The notes under the pieces are model-generated. The model was not told where the DNA came from. It ran no database searches and was given only the letters and a program-made list of their open reading frames with translations. Below are positions 45,353 to 56,755 of a stretch of DNA of 64,000 nt, one piece after another; the first letter of the stretch is position 1; each line of letters begins with the position of its first letter. Origin of the DNA: Phellopilus nigrolimitatus (Eukaryota > Basidiomycota > Agaricomycetes > Hymenochaetales > Hymenochaetaceae); NCBI GenBank assembly GCA_021029095.1, contig JAJOHG010000054.1, positions 1-64,000 on the forward strand. The letters run 5' to 3'. The position numbers were made by a program, and so were the translations under genes.

Positions 45353-46852
45353 CTATTCGGTAGCTTGTTGCACAAAGCTAGCTCCGAACTTCTTTAAAGG
45401 CAATTCTTCCAGAGCAGTCATAATATCCTGGGGAATATATCCGCAGTCGAAAATGTAGAGAGTTTCCAGCCGCGTCTTCTCGAACAGCAAGACATTCATA
45501 CTGACAGACCTCAGTAAATTCACAAAGTCGAATATATCACAAGAAACAAGGGCAAGGAACTCAAGTCCCATCAGTGCATGCAGTGCTTGCGCATGATGAG
45601 TGTACCGTCCCTCGAGGAACGGTTGTATGATTTCTTCACCAAGGGAGCAATTCTCAAGGGTCATATGCTTAACGCCCCTGCACACCGCAAGAAAACCGAG
45701 TAAATCGAGACTATGGCAGTCCATATTGTTGAGTGCAATGATGCGGAGCGGCGGGGTAGAGCGGCGGAGGAATTGTAGAAGGTAGTCCCAAGTACGCTCC
45801 ACTGGGAAATTGGGAGCGGGGAGCAGTCCGTCAAGCTCAAGTTGTTGTAATGCGGGTGCAATGATCGAGTCGAGCAGAGGTCCAATATCCACAACGCCTT
45901 GCCACACGAGAAAGAGCGTACGCAGACTATAGAGCGTATTAATTGTTTCGACATCCGCACCCGCGGAGCGGCCCAGTCTCATCGCGCAGTGCTCAAGGCG
46001 TGGAAAATTCGAGAGTACGATCTGGCACTCTTCGACTGAAAAGAGGACATGATTGTAGGCGTCGCGCAAATCAAGATGTGTGAGGTATGGTCCGAGGTCG
46101 GAATGACCTTCTAAGCCGTAAACAATATTTGCATATTTGTTGATATGAATCTGCACAGAGCCTGGAAATGGACGGTCGGAACGGGCAGATGGATTCGCCC
46201 AGGAGTATTTCTCAGAAATACGGTGAAACCTGACACCTCGCGATGCAGTTGTGACAAGAGCAGCCCTTAGTTCCATATTTTCTGAATCAATCGATGCCTT
46301 GTTCTCAACTGCCGTACTGATGAAGCTTTTTACGGAGCGAAGAATGTTTTCAGGTGATTGAAGGCGAGGATGTTCGTGGAAGTCAATGTCGACAACAAGC
46401 GGACAATTCTGAGCATGAGAGAGCCAAAGCTTGAGCAGCTGAGAAGGCTTGTCTAGACAGCCAATATAATACGAATCAACGGTCAGTCTCAAGTGCGTCC
46501 AGAGATGCGGAGAGTGTAAGGCTACTTCACGCCAGTACGAGCAGACATGACTTAGATCCAGCACGGAGTATGGAGGCACTCGGAAGTTTCGATTCTCATA
46601 TGTAGGGCAACACCATGAGAATACCTCTGCTAGGAGCTCATGAGGAAGGCTTCCGATGAGCTGACCAAGTTTGCTGCTGTCAGAGTCCCGATTAAAAGGT
46701 GTGCCTCTTTCCACATCTCCGCTGGTTTGGCTGTTTGTTGAATTTGAAGCATCTTTGTGCGCGTTGAATTGCCATTTAGGCTGGAACATGCAATTTGCAC
46801 TGCGGAGGTTCTTTAAAAAAAGAAAAGAGCATGCAACTTTATAAATGGTCAC
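45353..46852 (-). CDS. F-box protein with C-terminal leucine-rich region
   Basis: F-box proteins recruit substrates to SCF (Skp1-Cul1) ubiquitin ligases. A single open frame of 499 codons; the most likely start is the internal Met of MFQPKWQFNAHKD, since the first residues (ACSFLFLKNL) resemble translated intron. The F-box runs through IGSLPHELLAEVFSWCCPTY and LDLSHVCSYWREVALHSPHL with WTHLRL after it. The rest carries irregular leucine-rich repeats (LEHCAMRLGRS; LRTLFLVWQGVVDIGPLLDS; LQQLELDGLLPAPNFPVERT; VKHMTLENCSLGEEIIQPFL). It is a clear paralogue of the gene at 48.2 kb, with the same length and landmarks (for example the WDYLLQFLRRSTPPLR block, WDHLLNFLARSAPPLR in the other), transcribed divergently. 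No damage is seen. Partner and substrate cannot be inferred. Confidence 0.85.
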   Translation of the reverse strand: MTIYKVACSFLFLKNLRSANCMFQPKWQFNAHKDASNSTNSQTSGDVERGTPFNRDSDSSKLGQLIGSLPHELLAEVFSWCCPTYENRNFRVPPYSVLDLSHVCSYWREVALHSPHLWTHLRLTVDSYYIGCLDKPSQLLKLWLSHAQNCPLVVDIDFHEHPRLQSPENILRSVKSFISTAVENKASIDSENMELRAALVTTASRGVRFHRISEKYSWANPSARSDRPFPGSVQIHINKYANIVYGLEGHSDLGPYLTHLDLRDAYNHVLFSVEECQIVLSNFPRLEHCAMRLGRSAGADVETINTLYSLRTLFLVWQGVVDIGPLLDSIIAPALQQLELDGLLPAPNFPVERTWDYLLQFLRRSTPPLRIIALNNMDCHSLDLLGFLAVCRGVKHMTLENCSLGEEIIQPFLEGRYTHHAQALHALMGLEFLALVSCDIFDFVNLLRSVSMNVLLFEKTRLETLYIFDCGYIPQDIMTALEELPLKKFGASFVQQATE

Positions 46853-47172
46853 TTACAAAAAAGAGCGTAGGAGATTTCAAATAAACGAGTGTGGCGCCCT
46901 CCAGGAAGCGAGTTTAAGTCTGTACAAAACATATGGAAAAATCAGCTAGTGAATGCAGAGGAAATGTCGACTAGGTGAGAGTACAAACCAGTGAGTTGAT
47001 GTGGCAACTGCAGAAGATCCTCCTGTTATTTATGCCATCGATATCTTATGTGGCAGCAAAGTGAACGAAGTACTGCCTTTTATGGGCTTTTATATTTCTA
47101 ATTTCTGCACTCTTATTATATTTTATTACATCATTCATAAATAAACGTCACGTGCCTAGCTTTTCACTTTAT

Positions 47173-47870
47173 TATAAATGAGGGGAGGCAACGCCTGCCA
47201 AAAGAGTGTGCATTTGTAGCTGCTTACATGTCTACCAAAAACGGAAATTTTGCGGCTCATGAGTGAAAGAAAAGTTACAGAACGATTTTTTGAGCTCAAT
47301 TCTTCTCCGTTTTGCGAGATTTAAGCTGGTAAATGCTCGGGTTGTATGGGGCTGGGAGGTCTACAAGCTCGATTTTTTAATTTCTCCGTCAAAGCATCAG
47401 AACAGCAGTCTTGCATGGCTGTTCTGAAACCTTGAAGAACAGATTAAAAAATCGAGCTTGTAGACCTCCCAGCCCCATACCACCCGAGCATTTACCAGCT
47501 TAAATCTCGCAAAACGGAGAAGAATTGAGCTCAAAAAATCGTTCTGCACGTTTGCATGTATGTGCGGGCATTCCTGTGCGCCGTGGTCACGTGCCAGCCG
47601 AAAATGCACTCACCTCCTGCTGTTTTCTTTGCTATAAATCTTTCCTCAGAAAAAACCTACAATACATCAAGTGCATATTGTATTTATAACCTTATAAAAC
47701 AGTTTTATGGCTTTAAAAAAATAAAAGTCAGCAAGGAGTGGCTGAATTGCGTCAAGTTGACCATCTGTAGGTCTTTGCCACCGGAATTTCTTAAATTGGC
47801 AAGTGCCGATCATTTGTCAGATTACAAAGCGTGCACACTCTTTTGGCAGGGATTGCCTCCCCTCATTATA
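47173..47870. mobile_element. Foldback/MITE-like element with nested inverted repeats
   Basis: The inner hairpin has a 103-104 bp arm at 47279-47381 whose reverse complement is 47443-47546 with very few mismatches, and a 61-nt loop. Outer arms GGGGAGGCAACGCCTGCC (about 47180) and the corresponding GGCAGGGATTGCCTCCCC (about 47844-47861) are also inverted. No protein is encoded. It occupies the shared upstream region of two divergent F-box paralogues. Target duplications were not identified. Confidence 0.7.
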
Positions 47871-48242
47871 AAAAAGGATATTATAAATCAAGAATAAATC
47901 TCGTGACGGGAGTCACGGGACGTGTGTATGTGGCCTCAGGTATCTTTGCTTCTCTCGAAATCCGTCGCTGTTTACACATGTCTTTGCTCCGAACCGCTCA
48001 CCTTTGCTTTTTAGAAGGCAATATCAGATAATAATATTTTTAGCGTTATTGCAATGCACCATCACTGTTATGCGTATAAAAAAACAGCGTTCTCAATACT
48101 CCGGAAACAACTCTCCTGTTGTTACCCTCCCTCTTAGCTTCTCACACTCATTCATTCATTCCATACAGCCTATACGAGTTTCATACAACCCCCTCATCAT
48201 CCTATTTCAGAAACAACACGCTCCTTACTTCACTGGTTTTGC

Positions 48243-49652
48243 ATGAATCGCGAGTCAGGCGGCCATAAAAGAACACTGGCAATTTTTCAAAAAGCAGCTG
48301 AACAAAAAAGCGAAGATGCAGCCATGTCATGTTCTACAAGTTCTACAAGGACTCCATCCGTACGTTCCATGGGTGAGATACTCTCAAGTCTTCCCAAAGA
48401 GATCTTGGGTGAAATATTCTACTGGGTCTGCCCGACATTTAACGACCGCTTTTCGACGGAGCCGATGTCCGCTTTGATTCTCAGCCATGTCTGCCGCCTA
48501 TGGCGTGAAGTCGCCTTCACCACGCCCAAAATCTGGACGTACGCAAGCCTCAGAGCGCCGCGGCAGTCCATCGCGTCTCCCGTGGCGCTGACGAAGCTGT
48601 GGATCTCCAACTCGAAAAGTTGCCCGCTGGTCATCGACCTCGACCTTTCGCAGTTCGCGTCGTATAAGAAGCCGGACTCCGTCCTCCCGACTGTCAAGGA
48701 GTTGACTGCTCTCGCTGCGCAGGCGAAGCCGTCGCTCCTGTCGACGGACACGATACCGCTCACCGTGACCGTGCAGCCATCCGTCAGCGTCAAGTTCCCC
48801 CACCTAGTTGAAGAATACTACTGGTCCAGGGATGAGATCGGGAAATACGCCCGGAGTACGCTCCAGCTGCGTATTTTGACGAAGCCATGTTTCTCTCTCG
48901 GCATGGAGGGCCACAAGGACTTCGCGCCGTACCTCGTGCACCTCGATCTTCGCGACCACGAAAACCGCATTGGCATGACTACGGACGAGTGCCTCGGCAT
49001 GATGAGGTTCTACGGCAACCTGCGGCATGTGGCTCTCCGGATAGAGTATACATCTGACGACACGCATGCGACACATACGCTCACCAACCTGAAGACGCTC
49101 TGTCTGTCGTGGAAAGATGCGGGAAGCCCTGCGCCCGTGCTCGACTGCCTGCACGCGCCGAACCTGGAGTGTCTCGAGCTCAATGGTGTTCTTGCGCCGG
49201 CGGACTTCACGTTTGGCGGCCGATGGGACCATCTCCTGAATTTCCTCGCGCGTTCCGCGCCGCCGCTCCGCTCACTCGACCTCTATAAGCTTCGCTGTGC
49301 CGACATAGACATCCTCGCATGTTTGGCGTGCTGCAACGGCATAGAGCGCCTGTGGCTCCAAGAATGTACCATAGACGAGCTCCTGGTGAGTGAGTTTCTC
49401 GTTGGGCGCCATCTCCGCGTCGAGGAAGCACAGCATAATCCATGGTCGCTCAGAACTCTTGGGCTTGTGCGCTGTGCTGGTTTCGATGCAAAGCGCTTCT
49501 TCAGGGAGTTCTGTCTCTCCGGGCTTGTGTGGCAAGGCAACAAGCTGGATGACTTGTACATCTCCGACTGCAACGTTCACGAAGGTATTCCGAAGACGCT
49601 GCACCTTCTCAGAACGCGATTTGAGGCAGGAGAGTACGATTCCCTGGCCTGA
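48243..49652 (+). CDS. F-box protein with C-terminal leucine-rich region (divergent paralogue)
   Basis: An intact single-exon frame of 469 aa. The F-box reads ILSSLPKEILGEIFYWVCPT and ALILSHVCRLWREVAFTTPK then IWTYASL. Leucine-rich repeats follow (LRHVALRIEYTSDDTHATHT; LKTLCLSWKDAGSPAPVLDC; LECLELNGVLAPADFTFGGR; IERLWLQECTIDELLVSEFL). Position-by-position correspondence with the gene at 45.4-46.9 kb shows an old duplication; this copy is GC-richer in third positions. ATG 48243 is the first in-frame start and is preceded by a CT-rich leader. A proteolysis-adaptor role is inferred from the domain only. From 49653 to 50025 a leftover frame is not recognised. Confidence 0.85.
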   Translation: MNRESGGHKRTLAIFQKAAEQKSEDAAMSCSTSSTRTPSVRSMGEILSSLPKEILGEIFYWVCPTFNDRFSTEPMSALILSHVCRLWREVAFTTPKIWTYASLRAPRQSIASPVALTKLWISNSKSCPLVIDLDLSQFASYKKPDSVLPTVKELTALAAQAKPSLLSTDTIPLTVTVQPSVSVKFPHLVEEYYWSRDEIGKYARSTLQLRILTKPCFSLGMEGHKDFAPYLVHLDLRDHENRIGMTTDECLGMMRFYGNLRHVALRIEYTSDDTHATHTLTNLKTLCLSWKDAGSPAPVLDCLHAPNLECLELNGVLAPADFTFGGRWDHLLNFLARSAPPLRSLDLYKLRCADIDILACLACCNGIERLWLQECTIDELLVSEFLVGRHLRVEEAQHNPWSLRTLGLVRCAGFDAKRFFREFCLSGLVWQGNKLDDLYISDCNVHEGIPKTLHLLRTRFEAGEYDSLA

Positions 49653-50025
49653 CGGCGCGGAGCAGCCGACTTTGCAAGACATTCAACCAATATAAATCTG
49701 TGAGCGCGTAGCAAAGCGAGGTCCGGCAAAGCACCGCCTCGCAGATTTAGAAAACATTTGGGCCGCAACTGCAAGCTCAGCTACGCATCCCGCTGATTTT
49801 TCTTCTTGAAGCAGTCTCAAACCAGACGAGGCGCATCACCCGTTGACGGCCGAGCCGTTCTGATCCGTGCACTGCAACTAGACCGCGCATTTGGGCTCCA
49901 GGTCCACCGGCTGGTCGCCCGCATCCCGAAGCTGCGCAGCGACACCGTGCTTTTGGACTGCCGGCGCAGTAAAGTTCCACACTGTCGTGCCGTTGTCCGC
50001 ATGCGTCTCATGATCCTAGATAACT

Positions 50026-50760
50026 CCAGAGTAAACAAGTTTTCCACGAAAGGTCTACCTGAGAGAATAGCCTGCGCCAAAAAAGTATTGCTTCCCTGCG
50101 CGGATTCATGGAGACTCCTTGAGGTTGAGAAACGTATCCGTGGACTGATTAAGCGTTTCAGCTATGATGATAAAAGGTCGTGTCAGCGCCCTTTCAAGTA
50201 ATAAATAGCCAAGAAATTAATAATGAACGCACCAGCATACCACGGTGCCGCTCTGCGCCTGTCTGCTCCAGCATCTAGCAGGGTCTATCGAGTCGCTCGT
50301 CCAGTCCGCAATCATTCCCCAGAAGAACGGGTCCCGACGACCTGATCCTGGTTAATGGCGATGCTTTCCTCATTCTTCAGGACGTCCAGTCACCAGTCAG
50401 AGTCTTTGGTGGCGGACAGCGGCAGGTCCAAGAGTGATTATAATCAGTTTCCGTTGTGATGTGTAAAATCTAGCAGTAGCGGGCACATACGTTTGTGCCA
50501 ATAAGCAGCGACGACTCGATAAACGCCCACGCGGTGAAATGAGAGTTGGGCTCGTCGACAATCATATCGCTATTATTACTAAGAGAGCGTGCTGTATGAG
50601 AGGACGATCAGATGTACAGTTTCGGTGAGTGAGTTTCCCACGATGTCTAGGTCAAGCAATCCACGCTCTCCACGGACCAATAGAGGATTTACGCACTGTT
50701 GTAGCCCATGACTAGATTATGTCCGTGTTAGATATGTAGATTGTATGAGCACCTCTAGTT
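50026..50760 (+). repeat. Direct repeat D1 (second copy at 53798-54680)
   Basis: CCAGAGTAAACAAG...GTGC at 50026-50594 is nearly identical to 53798-54366; a more diverged extension follows (50601-50760 against 54404-54680, with insertions). Non-coding as far as can be seen: both copies have stops in all frames. D2 begins exactly where the left arm of the inverted duplication ends. Confidence 0.85.
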
Positions 50761-50869
50761 AGGTGTTCTTGCACTATCTCACGATTAATCGGCCTCGAGG
50801 GGTGTGTCTCTCCTATCTTATCCCTCCTTTCCTTTCCTTACTGATTATCATTGTTTTGATGAACTGCGC

Positions 50870-51669
50870 GGGGCCAGCGCACACCAGCTCGGAAACTCCA
50901 TTGGCGTGCTGCGCCAGTACCGCGTGCTCGTGCACGAGCTGAACAGGCTGGGTGTACTTGCGGACCTCTCGCACGTCTCCGACGCGACCGCCGCGCAGGC
51001 GCTCGCCATCGCGCACGCGAACGGCGCGCCCGTGCTGTGGAGCCACTCCTCCGCGCGCGCCGTTCACAGCGTGTCGCGCAACGTGCCCGACGCGCTCCTC
51101 AAGCAGCTCGGCGCGCCGGAGAAGTACCACACCGGGCGCGACGGGAAGGGCCGGAACAGGACCGACGGCGTCGTGATGGTCAACTTCGCCCCGTTCTTCG
51201 TCGCGCCCGACGGCGAGGCGACTCTCGAGCGCGTTGCGGACCACGTAGAGCACATTGGGAAGGTAGCGGGCAAGGAGCAGTGGGTGTTTTTGTCTCTCAC
51301 TGCTTTGTTGGTATCAGGCTGACCTGATGTGGACAGCGTCGGCTTGGGCAGCGACTTCGACGGCATCGGCAGCGTGCCCGAGGGCCTCGAGGACGTCTCC
51401 AAGTACCCCGCGCTCGTGCGTCCCGTCTGCCTCTTTTCGGCACTCACATCCCTTACTGATCTCTTACTGGTTTGTGCACACAGATCGCGGAGCTCCACGC
51501 GCGCGGCTGGTCGCACCGCGAACTTGCAGGGCTCGCAGGTGGGAACCTCCTGCGTGTCTTCGAGGGCGCGGAGCGCGCTGCGCATGTGATGCAGCGTGCC
51601 GGTGCGCGCCCTGCGATGGAGATCTATGGGAAGCGGCCGGACTTACCGGTGTACAGGGAGGATCTGTAG
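50870..51669 (+). pseudogene. Membrane dipeptidase (M19) 3' fragment with internal deletion
   Basis: A truncated copy of the gene at 57910-60079. It starts inside that gene's exon 7 (AHQLGNSIGVLRQY) and jumps directly to [20 protein letters not shown], losing the block around [12 protein letters not shown] and the intron after it. It then keeps the rest of exons 8-10 with both introns to the stop at 51669. The first half of the enzyme, including the HxD zinc ligands and the bridging Glu, is absent. The retained exons are almost identical to the intact gene at the protein level, so the duplication is recent. Confidence 0.85.
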
Positions 51670-52365
51670 GTGATTTTTGTTTGATGTGTTGCCTGAGTTG
51701 GAGCGTGGTTTGCTGTAAATTAAAGTGTGATCTAGGTGATTATACATAGTATCTTTCTCTTGCTGGTCATCTTGCGGACATTTATCCATTTTTGTAGGTC
51801 GTAAAAGCTTGAGCAGCCTAGAAAATACAAAATGTGAATAGGAATTTCAAATCAAAAAATACTCGCTGCATTAGGGCAGATAACGAAGTTGACGTCTCAT
51901 GTAGACAGAAAAGAAAGAAGCATCAAGATATGATAAACAGACGCGCGGATGAACAGGCCTGTTGTACAAAGAACACGGGCTGTGCGCGCTGGGTGCGGAG
52001 TCCAAGCTCGACACCAAGCCCGCAGTGGCGTGCAGGCTGGGTTGGCGAAGATGTGCGTGAGTCCATTCGTCGCGAAGCTATGTGGAAAACCACAGGTGGC
52101 CATAAAGCAGAGGTGAGGAAGCAAATATTCAGCTTGTCACATGCATGTTCGCGGAAAGCGGCAATTCCGCGTGTCCTCTCTCTGAATCCCACTTTATCTT
52201 ATTTTATTGGGAAACCTCAGCCCTTTCGCTGATCATGTATTCTTGGTAGGTAGCAAGGCATAGCTAACATCTACAATGTCTACTATTTCCCCCCCCCCCC
52301 CCCCCCCTTTCTCTCCATCATGCTTCAGTTGACATACACGGTCCTGTCTACACCTGCACCAAAAC

Positions 52366-52834
52366 CTAAAGCTCGAGGATAACTTCTGCAGGCTCGTCAG
52401 CGCTGGCACGCTTGATTGCCTCCTCCAACTCTTTCACGCTCACATTGCGCCCAAGAAATGTGTTAACCTTCTTGAGCCATGCTGCATACCACTCCTCAGA
52501 CTTTCCAATGTCTTCCATGATGTCGATATTAAAAGACATGATATCCATCCGGTTCACTTCCTTGCATTTTCTGAACTTGATGGCAGAGTGGAAACGAGCT
52601 GTTGTACCAGTGGACAGTATGAATTCATTTGATTCCATGCTTCTAATGGTAGTCTGCCGAGCAGCGAGAGTGTCCGATATGAAAAGAGGATAACAAGGTT
52701 CGCAAGTAGTAATTATTGACATTATTTTGGTTTCTTCTTTCTTGCCCGTGAAGACAAGGTAAACAGAAAAATTGTCGAACTCCTTCAAGGATGACTTCAA
52801 AGTTCATAGACATCGACATATTGGCCGTAAGCAC
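52366..52834 (-). CDS. Small-protein family, member 6 (about 145 aa), start region possibly frameshifted
   Basis: The main frame reads EFDNFSVYLVFTGKKEETKI, TTARFHSAIKFRKCKEVNRM, SEEWYAAWLKKVNTFLGRNV and KELEEAIKRASADEPAEVIL. The conserved landmarks are [SA]VY-x-V-F-TG, H-S-A-[IV]-K-F and a W-rich block followed by L-G-x-N-V. ATGs at 52834, 52828 and 52822 lie one frame off the body, and the body's own frame has TGA just upstream with no ATG. Either an unseen splice corrects this (a small upstream exon ATGCATTTCAAAGAA with a GTGAGT donor and TATAG acceptor is present) or the gene has lost its start. It lies in the left arm of the inverted duplication, opposite member 7. From 51670 to 52365 the shared 3' flank holds no gene. 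Confidence 0.5.
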
Positions 52835-52956
52835 CTATAAAAAAGTGCAGTGTGAACAAAAGAACTCACTTCTTTGAAATGCATGGTGTTGTATTTGTTG
52901 TTGTTGTAACTTGTAAGTCTGCGTTCTGATGCTCTGGGATACTCACATTGAGCAGG

Positions 52957-52985
52957 TTTATATAGGGCTGCACAATAACATTGCA
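52957..52985 (-). promoter_or_regulatory. Family promoter: TGCAATGTTA box + 11 bp + TATA box (member 6)
   Basis: On the minus strand TGCAATGTTA (52985-52976), spacer TTGTGCAGCCC, TATATAAA (52964-52957). It differs from the member 7 promoter by one base in the spacer. Confidence 0.85.
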
Positions 52986-53797
52986 AGGAGTCAAGTTTGC
53001 GCTAGGATGACCTTTGTTGCTCCTTGGAGGAATGAAAATGCACCACTTGTGGTAACCATTGCGGATGAGTAGATACTTGGAGCATGTATCCAGGGCACTC
53101 GTTGTCGTGCCGCCAACAGTTGCTAAATTGCAAGCGCAAAGTAAAGTACAAAAACATCAGTACTAGAGAAGTGCAACCCCGTTACCGGGCTGGATGGCCT
53201 TTCCATCCTCCTTGTGGCGGGAGCAAAATGCAACAGATGGATAATAACTTTGGATGTTTTGTCGCAAAACAGTAAAAGTGTGCAGATAACTTTGCATCCG
53301 GAAGAGAAGAAAGGAGATCCACCTGAATGATCATAGCAGATTTGACATTTTGCCTCGCACTGCAGTGCAATGGCGATGCATAGGTTTACATTGTACAATG
53401 CATAACCCCATTTACTTGTGTACCATTTTCTATACGATATTCAGCCAGGATTTGTTCTCAAGACCCTCAATTTTGTTGCAAAGTTGTCGTTAGATTGTCC
53501 ATTGGGTTGCATGCCCGGTTTCCAAGGCTCCTGGCTTTGCACAGAGGTGACTCCCTCGAAACCACTGTATTCAATGTTCCATAGAAATTTATAGAATTTA
53601 GCAAAGGAAAGGGAAAGAGAAGGGTGAGCGATTGCTGTAGTACACTACTTGCGGATACAGAGAAAGACAGGACGGGTATCGGGCTCCGAGGCATGCGAAA
53701 AGGCAAGCTGAGCTGAGAGGTAGACTGTGTCTCCGCCAGCATCCTCTTTTTCAGTGTCCTCTGCTTGTTCCGCACCGCCTCCTACTCTGTTATTCGT

Positions 53798-54680
53798 CCA
53801 GAGTGAACAAGTCTTCCGCGAATGGTCTACATGAAAAAACAGCCTGCGCGACAAGGTATTGCTTCTCTGCGCGGATTCATGGAGACTCCTTGAGGTTGAG
53901 AAATTGTATCCGTGGATTGATTAAGCGTTTCAGCTATGATGATAAAAGGCCGCGTCAGCGCCCTTTCAAGTAATAAATAGCCAAGAAATTAATAGTAAAC
54001 GCACCAGCATACCACGGTGCCGCTCTGCGCCTGTCTGCTCCAGCATCTAGCAGGGTCTATCGAGTCGCTCGTCCAGTCCGCAATCATTCCCCAGAAGAAC
54101 GGGTCCCGACGACCTGATCCTGGTTAATGGCGATGCTTTCCTCATTCTTCAGGACGTCCAGTCACCAGTCAGAGTCTTTGGTGGCGGACAGCGGCAGGTC
54201 CAAGAGTGATTATAATCAGTTTCCGTTGTGATGTGTAAAATCTAGCAGTAGCGGGCACATACGTTTGTGCCAATAAGCAGCGACGACTCGATAAACGCCC
54301 ACGCGATGAAATGAGAGTTGGGCTCGTCGGCAATCATATCGCTATTATTACTAAGAGAGCGTGCAATTATTTCGATGTGAAATTTGTATACATTTCAAGC
54401 CGCAATGAGAGGACGATCAGACGCTGAGCATGTACAACTCGGTGACTGAGTTTCTTACGATCACCGTCGATGCGCCGCCGCTCGCATACTACGTAAGCAA
54501 TCCACGCTCCACGCTCTGAAGTGGACCGTACATGTATTTCGATTCTGTAGAATAGATGATTTACGCACCGTTGTAGCCCACGACCAGAAAATGGCCGCGT
54601 CAGATATGTAGAATTGTATGAGGGAAGTTTTGGAATATGGCGCATCAGGCAGAGGCCAAAAGCGGAAGTAGAATGAGCAC
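53798..54680 (+). repeat. Direct repeat D2 (copy of 50026-50760)
   Basis: Same orientation as D1, about 3.8 kb downstream, near-identical over its first 570 bp. From 54681 to 55818 no gene is supported: small frames lack coding character. Confidence 0.85.
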
Positions 54681-56606
54681 CGATCCCCGCCACGCTCTAC
54701 TGAGTCTACTCCCACCCGCCGGCGTCGAGCGTTGGCCCTTCGCGCCGGAGGAGATGGAGGGCTCATTGAAGGCTCGACGAAACAGTGGACATGTGCGGCA
54801 TGCCACGCTTACACCATAGGATGCGGGGGACCGTGCGCTGGCGAGAGGAGCGGTCATGATGCACGTACATAAGCGCAAGGGATCTGTACGCATCGCAGTG
54901 GAGTGCAAGTACGAGCGCTGGGCGGCAGGCTTGTCGCGGCGCCAGCATTGCATCGGACGATACTTGTAATAGCTGAGACGGCTGCCAGCGGCGGTACAAT
55001 GCCCCTCTTTTTCTATTCTTTCGCATCTTTTACTGACATGCTGGTGCAGATTCTCGCGTACTGCTCGTTGCACTATGCGCTTGCACATTCGCAGTTCGCT
55101 GTGCACTTTGCGGGCCAAAACTAGCATGCGTCAGTTGCCCGGCGCTCATGACGGCGCGTCGAGACGCGCTCTCAGTTGACGATCAAACCGGCCGCACGCA
55201 GACACAATTAGCAGAGCAGCAAGCCAGAACGCGCCTGCTGACACCGTTTTATATCAACTCTATCTCCCTGTGCGATCAGCACATCCGCGGCTCTTTCTTG
55301 CACACACTTCCTCGCCCGCATGTGCAGTCTCACGCACCCAGTTTGTCGCATCTGCTATTGGAGAGAGCGGGGATGGGGGGATGTCGATGAGGATACGCTT
55401 GTCGACGGTGGTGGCGAACGGGAGCAAGGGAGCCTTGGTATTGGTGCGCAGATTGCGTGCACGCCGCGAACGGGTCCTCATCCTTGCTCTCCGTGCTCGC
55501 GAAAATGGAGCGGATTAGGTGAGTTGACTGTTTCTGTTATTTCATGATATACTTACTAACTAATCAGTATTTACAGCCGTCGTTCACACACACACACACG
55601 CATCCCACGCTCGCCCGGCAACCCTCTGCTCCATTCCTGCATACAATTCCACCCGGCGGCCTTGACCGCACACACCAAGCAATATCGGGGACAAGACCGC
55701 CGCAATTGCGTCTGAATATTATCCTGTCTTCCAGGGGAAATGAGAATCGTCCTCAAGTATGTTGGCCGAACAATGTATTGCTCGTAGCTTTCTCATTTCC
55801 TTCTTTGATTGGAGTATTGACGAATAACAGAGTGGGAGGCGGAGCGGAAGAAGCAGAGGACGCGAAGACACAGTCGACCTCTCAGCTCAGCTTGCCTTTT
55901 CGCATGCCTCGGACCCCGATACCCGTCCCGTCTTTCTCTGTATCCGCAAGTAGTGTACTACAGCAATCGCTCACCCTTCTCTTTCCCTTTCCTTTGCTAA
56001 ATTCTATAAATTTCTATGGAACATTGAATACAGTGGTTTCGAGGGAGTCACCTCTGTGCAAAGCCAGGAGCCTTGGAAACCGGGCATGCAACCCAATGGA
56101 CAATCTACCGACAACTTTGCAACAAAATTGAGGGTCTTGAGAACAAATCCTGCCTGAATATCGTATAGAGGATGGTACGACAAGTAAATGGGGTTATGCA
56201 TTGTAAGCCTATGCATCGCCATTGCACTGCAATGCGAGGCAAAATGTCAAATCTGCTATGATCATTCAGGTGGATCTCCTTTCTTCTCTTCCGGATGCAA
56301 AGTTATCTGCACACTTCTACTAGTTTGCGGCAATACAATCAATCTTATTCTACATCTGTTGCATTTTGCTCCCGCCACAAGGAGGATGGAAAGGCCATCC
56401 AGCCCGGTAACGGGGCTGCACTTCTCTAGTATTGATGATTTTTTACTTTACTTTGCGCTTGCAATTTAGCAACTGTTGGCGGCACGACAACGAGTGCCCT
56501 AAATACATGCTCCAAGTATCTACTCATCCACAATGGTTACCACCAGTGGCGCATTTTTGTTCCTCCAAGGAGCAACGAAGGTCATCCTAGCGCAAACTTG
56601 ATTCCT

Positions 56607-56635
56607 TGCAATGTTATTGTGCAGTCCTATATAAA
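56607..56635 (+). promoter_or_regulatory. Family promoter: TGCAATGTTA box + 11 bp + TATA box (member 7)
   Basis: TGCAATGTTA (56607-56616), spacer TTGTGCAGTCC, TATATAAA (56628-56635). Confidence 0.85.
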
Positions 56636-56755
56636 CCTGCTCAATGTGAGGATCCCAGAGCATCAGAACGCAGACTTACAACAACAAGAAACACGACAGC
56701 CTGAGCAAGAACTCAAAAAGTATCCAAGAAAAGTGAGTTTTTTTGTTGTCACTGC

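Larger units (their letters stand above)
50870..53797. repeat. Left arm of a large inverted duplication
   Basis: The reverse complement matches 55819-58868 through the dipeptidase 3' half, its 3' flank, the 3' flank of a small-family gene, that gene's promoter, and a long non-coding stretch. Local differences include a C19 run (52289-52307) only in this arm, a deletion in the dipeptidase, and strong divergence confined to the small-family coding region. D2 and about 1.1 kb of unassigned DNA lie between the arms. Confidence 0.85.

Noticed and set aside
54645..55127. 160-codon minus-strand frame between the duplication arms
   Set aside because: No domain, no coding bias and no splice structure. 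It crosses the end of direct repeat D2, so it is likely chance.
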